Below the pieces are notes generated by a model that was not told the origin of the DNA, searched no databases, and worked only from the letters and a program-made list of their open reading frames with translations. A stretch of DNA of 12,012 nt from Nitrospina sp. (GTDB lineage: Bacteria; Nitrospinota; Nitrospinia; Nitrospinales; VA-1): the NCBI GenBank assembly GCA_018665625.1, contig JABJCF010000408.1:1-12012 (forward strand). Direction: 5' to 3'. Position 1 is the first letter of the stretch. Every line of letters starts with the position of its first letter. This document shows positions 1-5,291 of this stretch, one piece after another. Made by a program: the position numbers and the translations under genes.

Positions 1-2
1 AC

Positions 3-83
3 CGCTCAAATTTGAACCGGCAAAACCGAGCGGGTGGAAACAATCGTCCAGTAAGCAACGACCGCTCCGCTCGAAGACGATAG
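3..83 (+). CDS. Possible C-terminal tail of an upstream gene (partial)
   Basis: Reading from base 3, the frame is open from the window edge to a TAG at 81-83 and encodes 26 residues rich in Arg, Asn and Gly that end in RSARRR. A basic Asn/Gly-rich tail of this sort is typical of RRM-type RNA-binding proteins and DEAD-box helicases. A terminator-like hairpin begins nine bases after the stop, which fits the end of a gene. A second frame (from base 2) is also open to the window edge, so the choice of frame is uncertain. No domain can be named from so short a piece, and the gene itself lies outside the window. Confidence 0.3.
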   Translation, partial: RSNLNRQNRAGGNNRPVSNDRSARRR

Positions 84-91
84 TTCCTTGA

Positions 92-119
92 AAAGGGGGT
101 GGCTGAAACCACCCTCTTT
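92..119 (+). terminator. Rho-independent-type hairpin
   Basis: An 11-base arm at 92-102 (AAAGGGGGTGG) pairs with 109-119 (CCACCCTCTTT) around a six-base loop, CTGAAA. One position is a G-U wobble. The U tract after the stem is weak, so part of the run of T lies within the stem itself. It sits between the presumed tail of an upstream gene and the sigma-factor promoter, so it probably ends the upstream transcript. Confidence 0.65.
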
Positions 120-162
120 CCAGTAAAATAAGTTTATGTTTTATGGTTTAATCCATCCCAGC

Positions 163-173
163 TATAATAAAAT
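163..173 (+). promoter_or_regulatory. Candidate -10 region of the sigma-factor operon
   Basis: A perfect TATAAT lies at 163-168 and overlaps a TAAAAT at 168-173. The -35 region is poor: about 17 bases upstream there is only TTTATG-like sequence around 140-146. From TATAAT, transcription would start near 175, giving a leader of about 30 bases before the ATG at 206. The TAAAAT lies exactly six bases before another ATG at 180, which opens in a different frame. An ECF sigma factor may also read its own promoter, but I could not identify one. Confidence 0.45.
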
Positions 174-205
174 GGGTTCATGAATGAAAACATGGCAATT
201 AAGGA

Positions 206-721
206 ATGGAAAGTTTTCTTGCATCGGTTGAACGCCGGGCATATCGCATGGCTGAAATTGGAACAGGTAACTCAGAAGAAGCTCTTGATATCGTCCAGGA
301 GGCCATGTTTGGGTTCGTTCGAAAATATTCGACCCGCCCCGAAGAAGAATGGCGACCTTTGTTTTTCAGAATCCTGCAAAATAAAATTCGCGACTGGCAC
401 CGACGATCTAAAATTCGAAAAAGCCTGGGGCTGTTCTGGCCATTTAAGGGCAGCGACCCAGAAAACTCCATTCAGGATTTGGTAGACACAAAGGAGAAAA
501 ATGTATTAGATACTTTGGAGTCTTTGGACTCCATGGAAGCCATGCACACTGCCATTCGGGTTCTTCCGCTTCGTCAACAGCAGGCTTTTCTTTTACGCGC
601 ATGGGAAGAATTTAGTGTAAAAGAAACTGCAAAAATTATGGAGATTTCTGAAGGCTCGGTAAAAACTCATTTTTCGCGTGCCGTGTCAACACTTCGAGAA
701 AGCTTAAAGGAATATGAGTAA
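206..721 (+). CDS. RNA polymerase sigma factor, ECF/sigma-70 family
   Basis: A 171-residue sigma factor. Region 2 (about residues 7-70) contains EEALDIVQEAM and the FFRILQNKIRDWHRR helix that contacts the -10 element. Region 4 (about 110-165) contains LPLRQQQAFLLRAWEEFSVKETAK and a helix-turn-helix recognition helix EGSVKTHFSRA. The length is normal for the family. The N-terminal FLASVERRAYR matches, from memory, the proteobacterial sigma factors encoded beside DUF3619 and DUF3106 genes, and the same neighbours follow here. It overlaps the next gene by eight bases, so the two are probably translationally coupled. The start at 206 is forced by an in-frame stop at 200-202. Its AAGGA directly touches the ATG, which is too close for a normal ribosome binding site, so the true 5' end may differ. 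Confidence 0.9.
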   Translation: MESFLASVERRAYRMAEIGTGNSEEALDIVQEAMFGFVRKYSTRPEEEWRPLFFRILQNKIRDWHRRSKIRKSLGLFWPFKGSDPENSIQDLVDTKEKNVLDTLESLDSMEAMHTAIRVLPLRQQQAFLLRAWEEFSVKETAKIMEISEGSVKTHFSRAVSTLRESLKEYE

Positions 722-1061
722 AGACGAAAAAGAATTTCTAAATTTTGCGCGCAATAGGCTAAATCAGGGAACTGAAAATTTAGATCCTGAAACCCGAAGC
801 AAGCTGATAGCAATGCGAAATCGGGCTCTGAATATCCAGGAAAACAAAAGGTGGATTCCAGAATGGGCGCCGCTTCCCACAATGGGTTTGATAACCGCTG
901 TTCTTTATTTAGTACTCATTTACGCCAAGCCCGCCTCAACGCCTATGCTGGATACAGGCCTTGAAGATCTTGAGATTCTCGCTTCCCTTGATCATATTGA
1001 GCTATACGAAGATCTAGAGTTTTATGAATGGCTGGCAAATAAAAATTATGATGCAGGCTAA
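714..1061 (+). CDS. DUF3619-family single-pass membrane protein, probable anti-sigma partner
   Basis: A 115-residue protein with a cytoplasmic N-terminal segment (1-50), one transmembrane helix at about 54-71 (LPTMGLITAVLYLVLIYA), and a short acidic C-terminal part with DLEILASLDHIELYEDLEFYEWLA. That C-terminal pattern is the recognisable signature of DUF3619. Proteins of this family are encoded directly after an ECF sigma factor, and the arrangement suggests an anti-sigma or membrane-sensor role. No anti-sigma biochemistry can be read from the sequence. The ATG overlaps the sigma gene's stop region (ATGAGTAA), with AAAGGA two to three bases before it, which supports coupling. The next gene begins inside its last codons. 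Confidence 0.8.
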   Translation: MSKDEKEFLNFARNRLNQGTENLDPETRSKLIAMRNRALNIQENKRWIPEWAPLPTMGLITAVLYLVLIYAKPASTPMLDTGLEDLEILASLDHIELYEDLEFYEWLANKNYDAG

Positions 1062-1293
1062 ATTTTTTGTCATGGCAGCTTTGTTTTTTCTAACTTGCAT
1101 TCCTCAAGCCAGCGCATTAGAGCCCGAGGAAGACCTGAAAGCTAAAACGGAGCAAGAACAGGAATCCCCCACCCTTGAGTTTCTGGAATTTTTAGGAGAA
1201 TGGGAAACTGAAGAGGGCGATTGGATAGCCCCGGAAGATTTAGAAAATATGCCGCTTAGTGAAAAAGAAAATGATGAAACTAAAAATAAATAA
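1048..1293 (+). CDS. Small acidic secreted protein of the sigma/DUF3106 module
   Basis: An 81-residue protein of unknown function. It has a clear Sec signal peptide: MMQAKFF, a hydrophobic core VMAALFFLTCIP and a likely cleavage site after ASA (residue 23). The mature part is about 58 residues and strongly acidic, with a central LEFLEFLGEWETEEGDWIAP. An in-frame ATG at 1024 exists, but it would bury the signal peptide behind a polar extension, so 1048 (or 1051) is preferred. The gene starts inside the end of the DUF3619 gene and overlaps the start of the DUF3106 gene, so the four genes are almost certainly one operon. I do not know a named family. The acidic charge is the opposite of the very basic product encoded next to it. 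Confidence 0.7.
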   Translation: MMQAKFFVMAALFFLTCIPQASALEPEEDLKAKTEQEQESPTLEFLEFLGEWETEEGDWIAPEDLENMPLSEKENDETKNK

Positions 1294-2005
1294 TTCTATT
1301 CGGAGGGGAATAATCTTCCTGTTTTTTGCTGCCCTTCCTGTTACTGGCTGGGCTCAAGAGTCCGATATAACATGGGAAAATCTTACTCATGAAGAGCAGA
1401 AGATCCTCGCTCCGGCAAAAGAAAAATGGAAAGGATTTTCCGCTGCGCAACGTGAAAAACTCCAAAAAGGAGCCCGGCGCTGGAATGAATTGGATCAGGA
1501 AAAACGAAACAATTTTAAATCCCGATTCAAAAACTGGCAAAAAAATTCTCCGGAAAATAAAGAGAAAATTAGAAATCGATTCAAAGAATTTCAAAGCCTA
1601 TCTGCTGAAGACAAAAAAGCCTTACGAGAATCAAAAAAACGGTTTCAGAAACTTTCTCCTGATAAGCAGAAACAGCTACGGAATCGATTCAAAAATATGT
1701 CCCCAAAAGAAAGAAAACAATTTCGTGAGCGTTTAAAGGATAGACGCGAGGTATTGAAAAACAAAACACCTCAGGAAAGAAAAAATATAAGAGAAAAAAT
1801 AAAAAACAGAAAAAGCAGCGAGAACAGCGTCACAAAAGAAAAACGAATAAAGGAACGAAAAAACTCAACACACCGCCAACAAAACCGCATGAATAATAAT
1901 TTGAAAAAACGTACTTTTGAAAAAAACCGAGGCTCTTCAAATTTACCAAGCCGACCACGAGTAAACACCCCCAACAGGCGAACAAATGATAGGAGAGGAC
2001 GCTAA
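1259..2005 (+). CDS. DUF3106-domain secreted protein with 18-residue repeats
   Basis: A secreted, very basic protein of up to 248 residues, numbered here from GTG 1259. ATGs at 1271 and 1274 are equally possible starts and leave the signal peptide intact (IRRGIIFLFFAALPVTGWAQ). From residue 39 there are six consecutive 18-residue units, each starting with an aromatic residue (W39, W57, W75, W93, F111, F129) and carrying an L-S/T-x-E-x-K/R-like middle. Two looser units follow (MSPKERKQF, KTPQERKNI). This is the known DUF3106 pattern of helical repeats. The last 80 or so residues are Arg/Lys/Asn-rich and probably disordered. It overlaps the preceding gene and closes the operon. The function of the family is not established. 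The setting suggests an envelope protein controlled by the operon's own sigma factor. Confidence 0.85.
   Translation: MKKKMMKLKINNSIRRGIIFLFFAALPVTGWAQESDITWENLTHEEQKILAPAKEKWKGFSAAQREKLQKGARRWNELDQEKRNNFKSRFKNWQKNSPENKEKIRNRFKEFQSLSAEDKKALRESKKRFQKLSPDKQKQLRNRFKNMSPKERKQFRERLKDRREVLKNKTPQERKNIREKIKNRKSSENSVTKEKRIKERKNSTHRQQNRMNNNLKKRTFEKNRGSSNLPSRPRVNTPNRRTNDRRGR
1373..1696 (+). repeat. Six tandem 54-bp coding units (18-residue repeats)
   Basis: Six in-frame units of exactly 54 bases encode the W/F-initiated 18-residue repeats of the DUF3106 protein. The units have diverged at the DNA level but keep their length and the aromatic residue at the first position. They are protein repeats, not a simple-sequence DNA array. 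Confidence 0.75.
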
Positions 2006-2240
2006 AAAATCCCTGAGTTAATCCCCTAACAGAATTTTGACACGCGATGCAGGAATCCCGACGAATTTTTGAAGCAAAAGGCGTAGAGTAACTGGCCTCA
2101 CAAACCACTATTACCTATTATTCTATAAGCAGTTACAAGGATTTTGAACTGCCAATTAAGTTTGGCATAAAACTTGCCGTTAAGTAGTGTAAGAAAAGGA
2201 ATTCATGTAAAAACTATTTAACTGGAAGGTCAAAACTACC
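2006..2240. other. Non-coding stretch after the DUF3106 gene
   Basis: This 235-base stretch has no convincing gene of its own and no strong terminator for the upstream operon. A 7-base inverted pair, GTAACTG (2088-2094) and CAGTTAC (2130-2136), is separated by 35 bases. Its second half, 2144-2185, holds the promoter-like elements and repeat listed separately. Short frames here, such as ATG 2047 (14 codons), have no support. Confidence 0.5.
2144..2185 (+). promoter_or_regulatory. Candidate promoter with repeat, ahead of the 49-residue gene
   Basis: TTGAAC at 2144-2149 and CATAAA at 2166-2171 are spaced by 16 bases, a plausible sigma-70 promoter. The spacer is almost entirely the inverted repeat GCCAA-TTAAGT-TTGGC (2151-2166). 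In addition, AACTGCCAATTAAGT (2147-2161) is repeated as AACTTGCCGTTAAGT (2171-2185), 24 bases apart. This layout fits an operator. It is seen by eye only. Confidence 0.35.
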
Positions 2241-2390
2241 ATGGAAAAGGTAAAAGTTGCTTATCCCGTCATTGATGAGTTGATCAGTTCAAATGAAACA
2301 TCTAAATCAGAATCGTTCGTTTTAAAAAGCATTGCGGCATCATTTGCTGGCGCATCCATTCCGGCTGCCATATTTTATTTTTTGATGTAA
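2241..2390 (+). CDS. 49-residue putative C-tail-anchored membrane miniprotein
   Basis: A 50-codon frame runs from ATG 2241 to TAA 2388-2390. The product has a polar N-terminal half (MEKVKVAYPVIDELISSNE) and a hydrophobic C-terminal half at residues 31-49 (IAASFAGASIPAAIFYFLM), as in a tail-anchored or small inner-membrane protein. GGAAGG at 2224-2229 is a good Shine-Dalgarno match, at a slightly long spacing of 11 bases. A candidate promoter lies about 70 bases upstream. It faces the secretin-like gene tail to tail, with 25 bases between them. I recognise no family. Support comes from the ribosome binding site, the composition and the position in an otherwise empty interval, and chance is still possible. 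Confidence 0.5.
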   Translation: MEKVKVAYPVIDELISSNETSKSESFVLKSIAASFAGASIPAAIFYFLM

Positions 2391-2422
2391 AAAAATAGAT
2401 AGCAGTCCAATAAAGCTATTGG
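2390..2422 (-). terminator. Weak terminator candidate after the secretin-like gene
   Basis: On the minus strand ATAGC (2419-2415) can pair with GCTAT (2403-2399), followed four bases later by seven T (2396-2390). The alternative stem CCAAT/ATTGG (2422-2407) overlaps it. The stem is only five pairs and includes the gene's stop codon, so this is weak. Confidence 0.3.
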
Positions 2423-3270
2423 TAGTCGATTTTTAAAAATACTTTTCGCGTTTCATCCTTTTGGGTTGCTGCGCGGCTACCGATTCCAGCACTCGACCCT
2501 TGATGGTCTTGGGCTATTCCGCCAAGTTCCATCCATTCGCCGATTTGCCCTCTCACCACGGTATGGATAGCAAACGTTTCGATTTGCTGCCCCTTTAATC
2601 TGGATTTTTGTGGAGAGACCTCCAGAATCACCTGCTCCCCTTTTAACCTGGGAAGAACCCTCAATCCGGTACGAACCTCTTTGAATTGAAACGACTCAAC
2701 CTGTGTGGTTGTAATTCCTGAACGCAGGTTTCTTATTTCCCTTACTGGAAAAGATTGCGTGATATAAATTAAGGCCGGTCGCCCTTCTAAAGTAACTACA
2801 ACCTGAGTATCCATTTCATCTACCACGTGTTTTTTATCCAACAAACGCGCACGAATATTTCCACTACTCATTTCATTTTCTAAGACAAGCCCCTGTGAAC
2901 CAGGGCTGCCAATAATTATTCGTCCATCTTTTCCTATAGGGAGATCAGCGGTTATTGACCTTTCCTGCTCATCCAACCTTAGTTTCGTGCCCTGCTTTAC
3001 CGTTATACGTAAATTTTTAAGGGCAGAATCCAACTTGCTAAGAATATGCTTTACCTCTTTCAAGGCTCTAGGGTGAGCCCTGATAATAAGCTGACCATGC
3101 ATACCCGTGACGGTCCCCCTCTTCCCCAAAACCGAGCGTATTGTTGGGAGAACCTCTTCAACCAGTCTATTTTTAAGGGGAATGATCTCCAGCTTGGTCT
3201 GTCCAAATACTGGAGAGGCGATCAGAAGAGTAAACAGGAAGAGTGGAATTATTACTCTAGTTAATACCAT
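2416..3270 (-). CDS. Short secretin-like exported protein (type II/III secretion N-domain plus C-terminal secretin segment)
   Basis: A 284-residue protein with a signal peptide (VIIPLFLFTLLIASPVFGQ, cleavage near residue 23). Residues 27-81 match a secretin N-domain: LEIIPLKNRLVEEVLPTIRSVLGKR, then a GQLIIRAHPRALKEVKHILSKLD ending. Residues about 155-284 resemble the last part of a secretin: RPALIYITQSFPV, then GLRVLPRLKGEQVILEVSP, then IGEWMELGGI. True outer-membrane secretins usually exceed 400 residues and have several N-domains. This protein is too short to form a normal gated channel and may be a periplasmic relative. It is the last gene of a three-gene operon, 15 bases after the lipoprotein gene. 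No clear ribosome binding site is visible. No pilus or type II secretion genes are near. Confidence 0.75.
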   Translation of the reverse strand: MVLTRVIIPLFLFTLLIASPVFGQTKLEIIPLKNRLVEEVLPTIRSVLGKRGTVTGMHGQLIIRAHPRALKEVKHILSKLDSALKNLRITVKQGTKLRLDEQERSITADLPIGKDGRIIIGSPGSQGLVLENEMSSGNIRARLLDKKHVVDEMDTQVVVTLEGRPALIYITQSFPVREIRNLRSGITTTQVESFQFKEVRTGLRVLPRLKGEQVILEVSPQKSRLKGQQIETFAIHTVVRGQIGEWMELGGIAQDHQGSSAGIGSRAATQKDETRKVFLKIDYQ

Positions 3271-3285
3271 CGTAAATTTTTTGAG

Positions 3286-3813
3286 TTATTGGTAATAAGG
3301 CCAATAAGGGGCATACGAGTGAGGCCGATACCAAGGGTCCCAATAAGGGGGATAAAAATAGGGGTTCCGTTCAATATCGTCAAGCAGTTTCAGTTCCTCG
3401 GCTTCAATAACAAGAAACTCATAAGGCCGTTCACCTACTTTACCTATTTGAGTCCCTCTAATTTTACCAACTCCCGTAATCCCTCTTCCCTTGGAATAAA
3501 TTTCTGGCTCTAGAAAACCTTTATTAAACAAAATAAAACGTCCGCCCGTTTCGTTACCCGCCTCTGGATACCCGGTAAAGTCGATTTCCTTTTGCACGAT
3601 TTCAATTTCAGTTCCTTCAGGAAGGTTACGGGTTTCAACAATAGCCCCTCCCAACATGACCCTTTTCCCTATAAATTCTTCGGGAGTTTCAAGAAGCCGC
3701 TCAAAAGTTAATGCAGGGTCTAGCCCCTTGCGCATTTCTTCCGATACAGGGTGGGCACAACCCAATAACCCAATCAATGAAAAAAGAATAGTGATTTGGA
3801 ACCAATTTTTCAT
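3286..3813 (-). CDS. slp: Slp-family outer-membrane lipoprotein
   Basis: A 175-residue lipoprotein. The signal peptide ends in the lipobox LLGC, with the lipidated cysteine at residue 19. The body matches Slp (the starvation-inducible lipoprotein of E. coli): GKRVMLGGAIVETRNLPEGTEIEI, then GGRFILFNKGFLEPEIY near the middle, then GVGKIRGTQIGKVGERPYEFLVIEAEELKL. These blocks lie in the same order as in Slp. The C-terminal 25 residues are rich in Tyr, Pro and Trp (NPYFYPPYWDPWYRP and on), a more extreme form of the aromatic tail seen in the family. ATG 3813 is preferred over an in-frame TTG at 3819. It lies 24 bases after the J-protein gene and 15 bases before the secretin-like gene, which makes it the middle gene of an envelope operon. 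Confidence 0.85.
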   Translation of the reverse strand: MKNWFQITILFSLIGLLGCAHPVSEEMRKGLDPALTFERLLETPEEFIGKRVMLGGAIVETRNLPEGTEIEIVQKEIDFTGYPEAGNETGGRFILFNKGFLEPEIYSKGRGITGVGKIRGTQIGKVGERPYEFLVIEAEELKLLDDIERNPYFYPPYWDPWYRPHSYAPYWPYYQ

Positions 3814-3837
3814 AATCAAATAATTTCAAGAAAGAAA

Positions 3838-4503
3838 TTAATATCGCCAAGTTTGGATACGGGGAACGGAATCCAAAAATTCCTGAAACCCATTCAACCC
3901 CTCTTCTACATAGCCCTCAAAATCGTTCTCATTCATATTCTTACGAGAAATCACTTTGGGGCGAGCCTTAATTTTACTACCGAACTTAAGGAATTTAGCA
4001 AAATTCTCTCTACACTCATCCACAAATCGATTGAAATCATGATCCACAGCCATCTGTGCAGAATAAAAATTTTTATAAGTTTTCTGCTTTTGGAAAATCA
4101 ACTCTTCACTTTTAAATTTTATGAGTTTTTTCTCTTTCTTTCTTAAAACTCGTTCATAAGCCAACCGCTTCTTATCGTTACGCAAAAAATTATACGCCAC
4201 TGTAGTCAAAACAAACCTCTGTTCTTCCTCCAATGTTGCCATGTCACGATCAGGATGATATTTCTTGGCCAACGTCCTATACCCTAATTTTATTTCTGCC
4301 TTATCTGCATAGGTTTTTACACCCAGTAAATGATAAAGATTATATGTCTTTAATACTGCAGGGTATTTCACTCTATGAACCTGAACGGGTTGCAAATCAA
4401 AATGATTATCGGCACTCAAATTATACACGTTTGCCAGGAAAATATAATAAAATCCTATTATGGTTGAGCTCACCCTTATAATTTTAATATTGGCATTTTT
4501 CAC
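3838..4503 (-). CDS. J-domain protein with N-terminal signal sequence or anchor
   Basis: A 221-residue protein with a complete J-domain at about 53-119: YNLYHLLGV, the helix II segment IKLGYRTLAKKY, the invariant HPD at 83-85, and the helix III segment VAYNFLRNDKKRLAYERVL. HPD J-domains stimulate the ATPase of DnaK/Hsp70. There is no G/F region, zinc finger or DnaJ C-terminal domain. The last 100 residues are basic and unrecognised. Residues 12-31 (SSTIIGFYYIFLANVYNLSA) are hydrophobic and preceded by Lys/Arg, which predicts that the J-domain is exported or faces outward. The start is GTG 4503 (AGGGA nearby) or GTG 4473; an in-frame TAG lies just upstream. It leads the operon with the lipoprotein and secretin-like genes. 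Its 5' end overlaps the divergent gene at 4460. Confidence 0.75.
   Translation of the reverse strand: MKNANIKIIRVSSTIIGFYYIFLANVYNLSADNHFDLQPVQVHRVKYPAVLKTYNLYHLLGVKTYADKAEIKLGYRTLAKKYHPDRDMATLEEEQRFVLTTVAYNFLRNDKKRLAYERVLRKKEKKLIKFKSEELIFQKQKTYKNFYSAQMAVDHDFNRFVDECRENFAKFLKFGSKIKARPKVISRKNMNENDFEGYVEEGLNGFQEFLDSVPRIQTWRY
4443..4459 (+). promoter_or_regulatory. Candidate -10 region for the 4460 gene
   Basis: TATAAT at 4443-4448 overlaps TAAAAT at 4448-4453. The latter lies exactly six bases before ATG 4460, and there is no Shine-Dalgarno sequence next to that ATG. Transcription would therefore start at or very near the ATG. A -35 element is not clear (TTATAC at 4421-4426 at best). The site lies inside the coding region of the opposite-strand J-protein gene. 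Confidence 0.35.
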
Positions 4504-5143
4504 TTTCCCTATCTATGCATCGGCAGGCTGCATGGGTTTATATACAACCTGGATATTTTCTAGAAGTTACGAATCATTCAAAAACCAACCTTTAGAAGGA
4601 AAAAGAGTTTTATACATCGCGTGGGTTGCCTTCTTCATTAATTTCATTATGAGTCTGATACTGGCTCTAATACTGGCATCCATGGTATACATTCTCATCT
4701 TCGATTATTTTTATTTATTTTTGTTCAACATAATTTTCTGTTTCCTCATCTCGATCCGATGGTTTGATTTTTCCTTTAAGTTTTTCCAAAACCAAATATT
4801 CACACCCATTAATACTGAGATAGCTGAAAAAAGATTTTTCGTTACTTGTAGAGGGTTTAAAGGAAATTCAAACTTTGGAACAACCCAAAAGTTTATGGAT
4901 GCAGGAATATTAAAGCTGAAAAAAAATCACGCAGATTTCGGGGGCACTTTTATCAGTAAAATTTTTAAATCTGATAATATTTTTCAAATAGAAAAAAAGA
5001 GTTCTGAAAAAATAAAAATCCATACTCATTCTACAAACAATCAGGAACCGAATATTTTTATAATTTCTCTAAAAGATCATTTCTACCCGTTTCGAAGTCG
5101 TGCCAACCGTGATGCGATTTTCAGACTCCTTTCCTCTGCATGA
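4460..5143 (+). CDS. AT-rich integral membrane protein, C-terminal domain possibly PH/GRAM-like
   Basis: A 227-residue protein of unknown function. Hydrophobic segments lie at about residues 3-22 (LTLIILILAFFTFPIYASAG), 49-78 (VLYIAWVAFFINFIMSLI and on) and 79-100 (very rich in Phe, Ile and Leu). The soluble C-terminal part (about 120-227) alternates short strand-like stretches and ends in SLKDHFYPFRSRANRDAIFRLL, a terminal helix pattern that reminds me of GRAM or bacterial PH-like domains. That likeness is inference only. The start at ATG 4460 keeps the first membrane segment but overlaps the divergent J-protein gene. ATG 4532 would avoid the overlap and lose that segment. The DNA is markedly AT-rich: 4681-4740 has 14 G/C in 60 bases. 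The gene stands alone, with a separate promoter before the next gene. Confidence 0.65.
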   Translation: MVELTLIILILAFFTFPIYASAGCMGLYTTWIFSRSYESFKNQPLEGKRVLYIAWVAFFINFIMSLILALILASMVYILIFDYFYLFLFNIIFCFLISIRWFDFSFKFFQNQIFTPINTEIAEKRFFVTCRGFKGNSNFGTTQKFMDAGILKLKKNHADFGGTFISKIFKSDNIFQIEKKSSEKIKIHTHSTNNQEPNIFIISLKDHFYPFRSRANRDAIFRLLSSA

Positions 5144-5214
5144 AAAACTCCGGTGATTGAAATTTACAATAAAAACCGTTATCGCAATTAATTCACCAAT
5201 TTTGTTTAAGTTAA

Positions 5215-5243
5215 TTGAATGGGTGTCCTCAAAAAGATAGAAT
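5215..5243 (+). promoter_or_regulatory. Sigma-70-type promoter of the DnaJ-like gene
   Basis: TTGAAT (5215-5220) and TAGAAT (5238-5243) are separated by exactly 17 bases, matching TTGACA at four of six and TATAAT at five of six positions. Transcription would start near 5250, about 42 bases before the ATG. This is among the best promoter matches in the window. Confidence 0.6.
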
Positions 5244-5291
5244 AAACCTACGCAGTTCAATTTATATCAGGAAACATAAAACCCTCATACT

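Noticed and set aside
180..485. 101-codon plus-strand frame over the sigma gene
   Set aside because: Its product has no sensible composition or homology, and the overlapping frame is a clear sigma factor. Only its start context is kept as a finding.
1373..1736. Repeat array considered as CRISPR or satellite
   Set aside because: The units are diverged, in-frame and without spacers. They encode protein repeats.
2047..2091. Short frame at ATG 2047 (14 codons)
   Set aside because: Too short, with no ribosome binding site or recognisable sequence.
1830..2108. Minus-strand frame of 92 codons over the end of the DUF3106 gene
   Set aside because: It is a shadow of the Lys/Arg-rich DUF3106 coding region; the reverse complement of Lys codons gives its Phe/Leu-rich sequence.
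3286..3366. Repeated AATAAGGGG-like DNA at the end of the Slp gene
   Set aside because: It is explained by the Tyr/Pro/Trp-rich coding tail (codons for PYW/PYY) and is not an independent DNA repeat.
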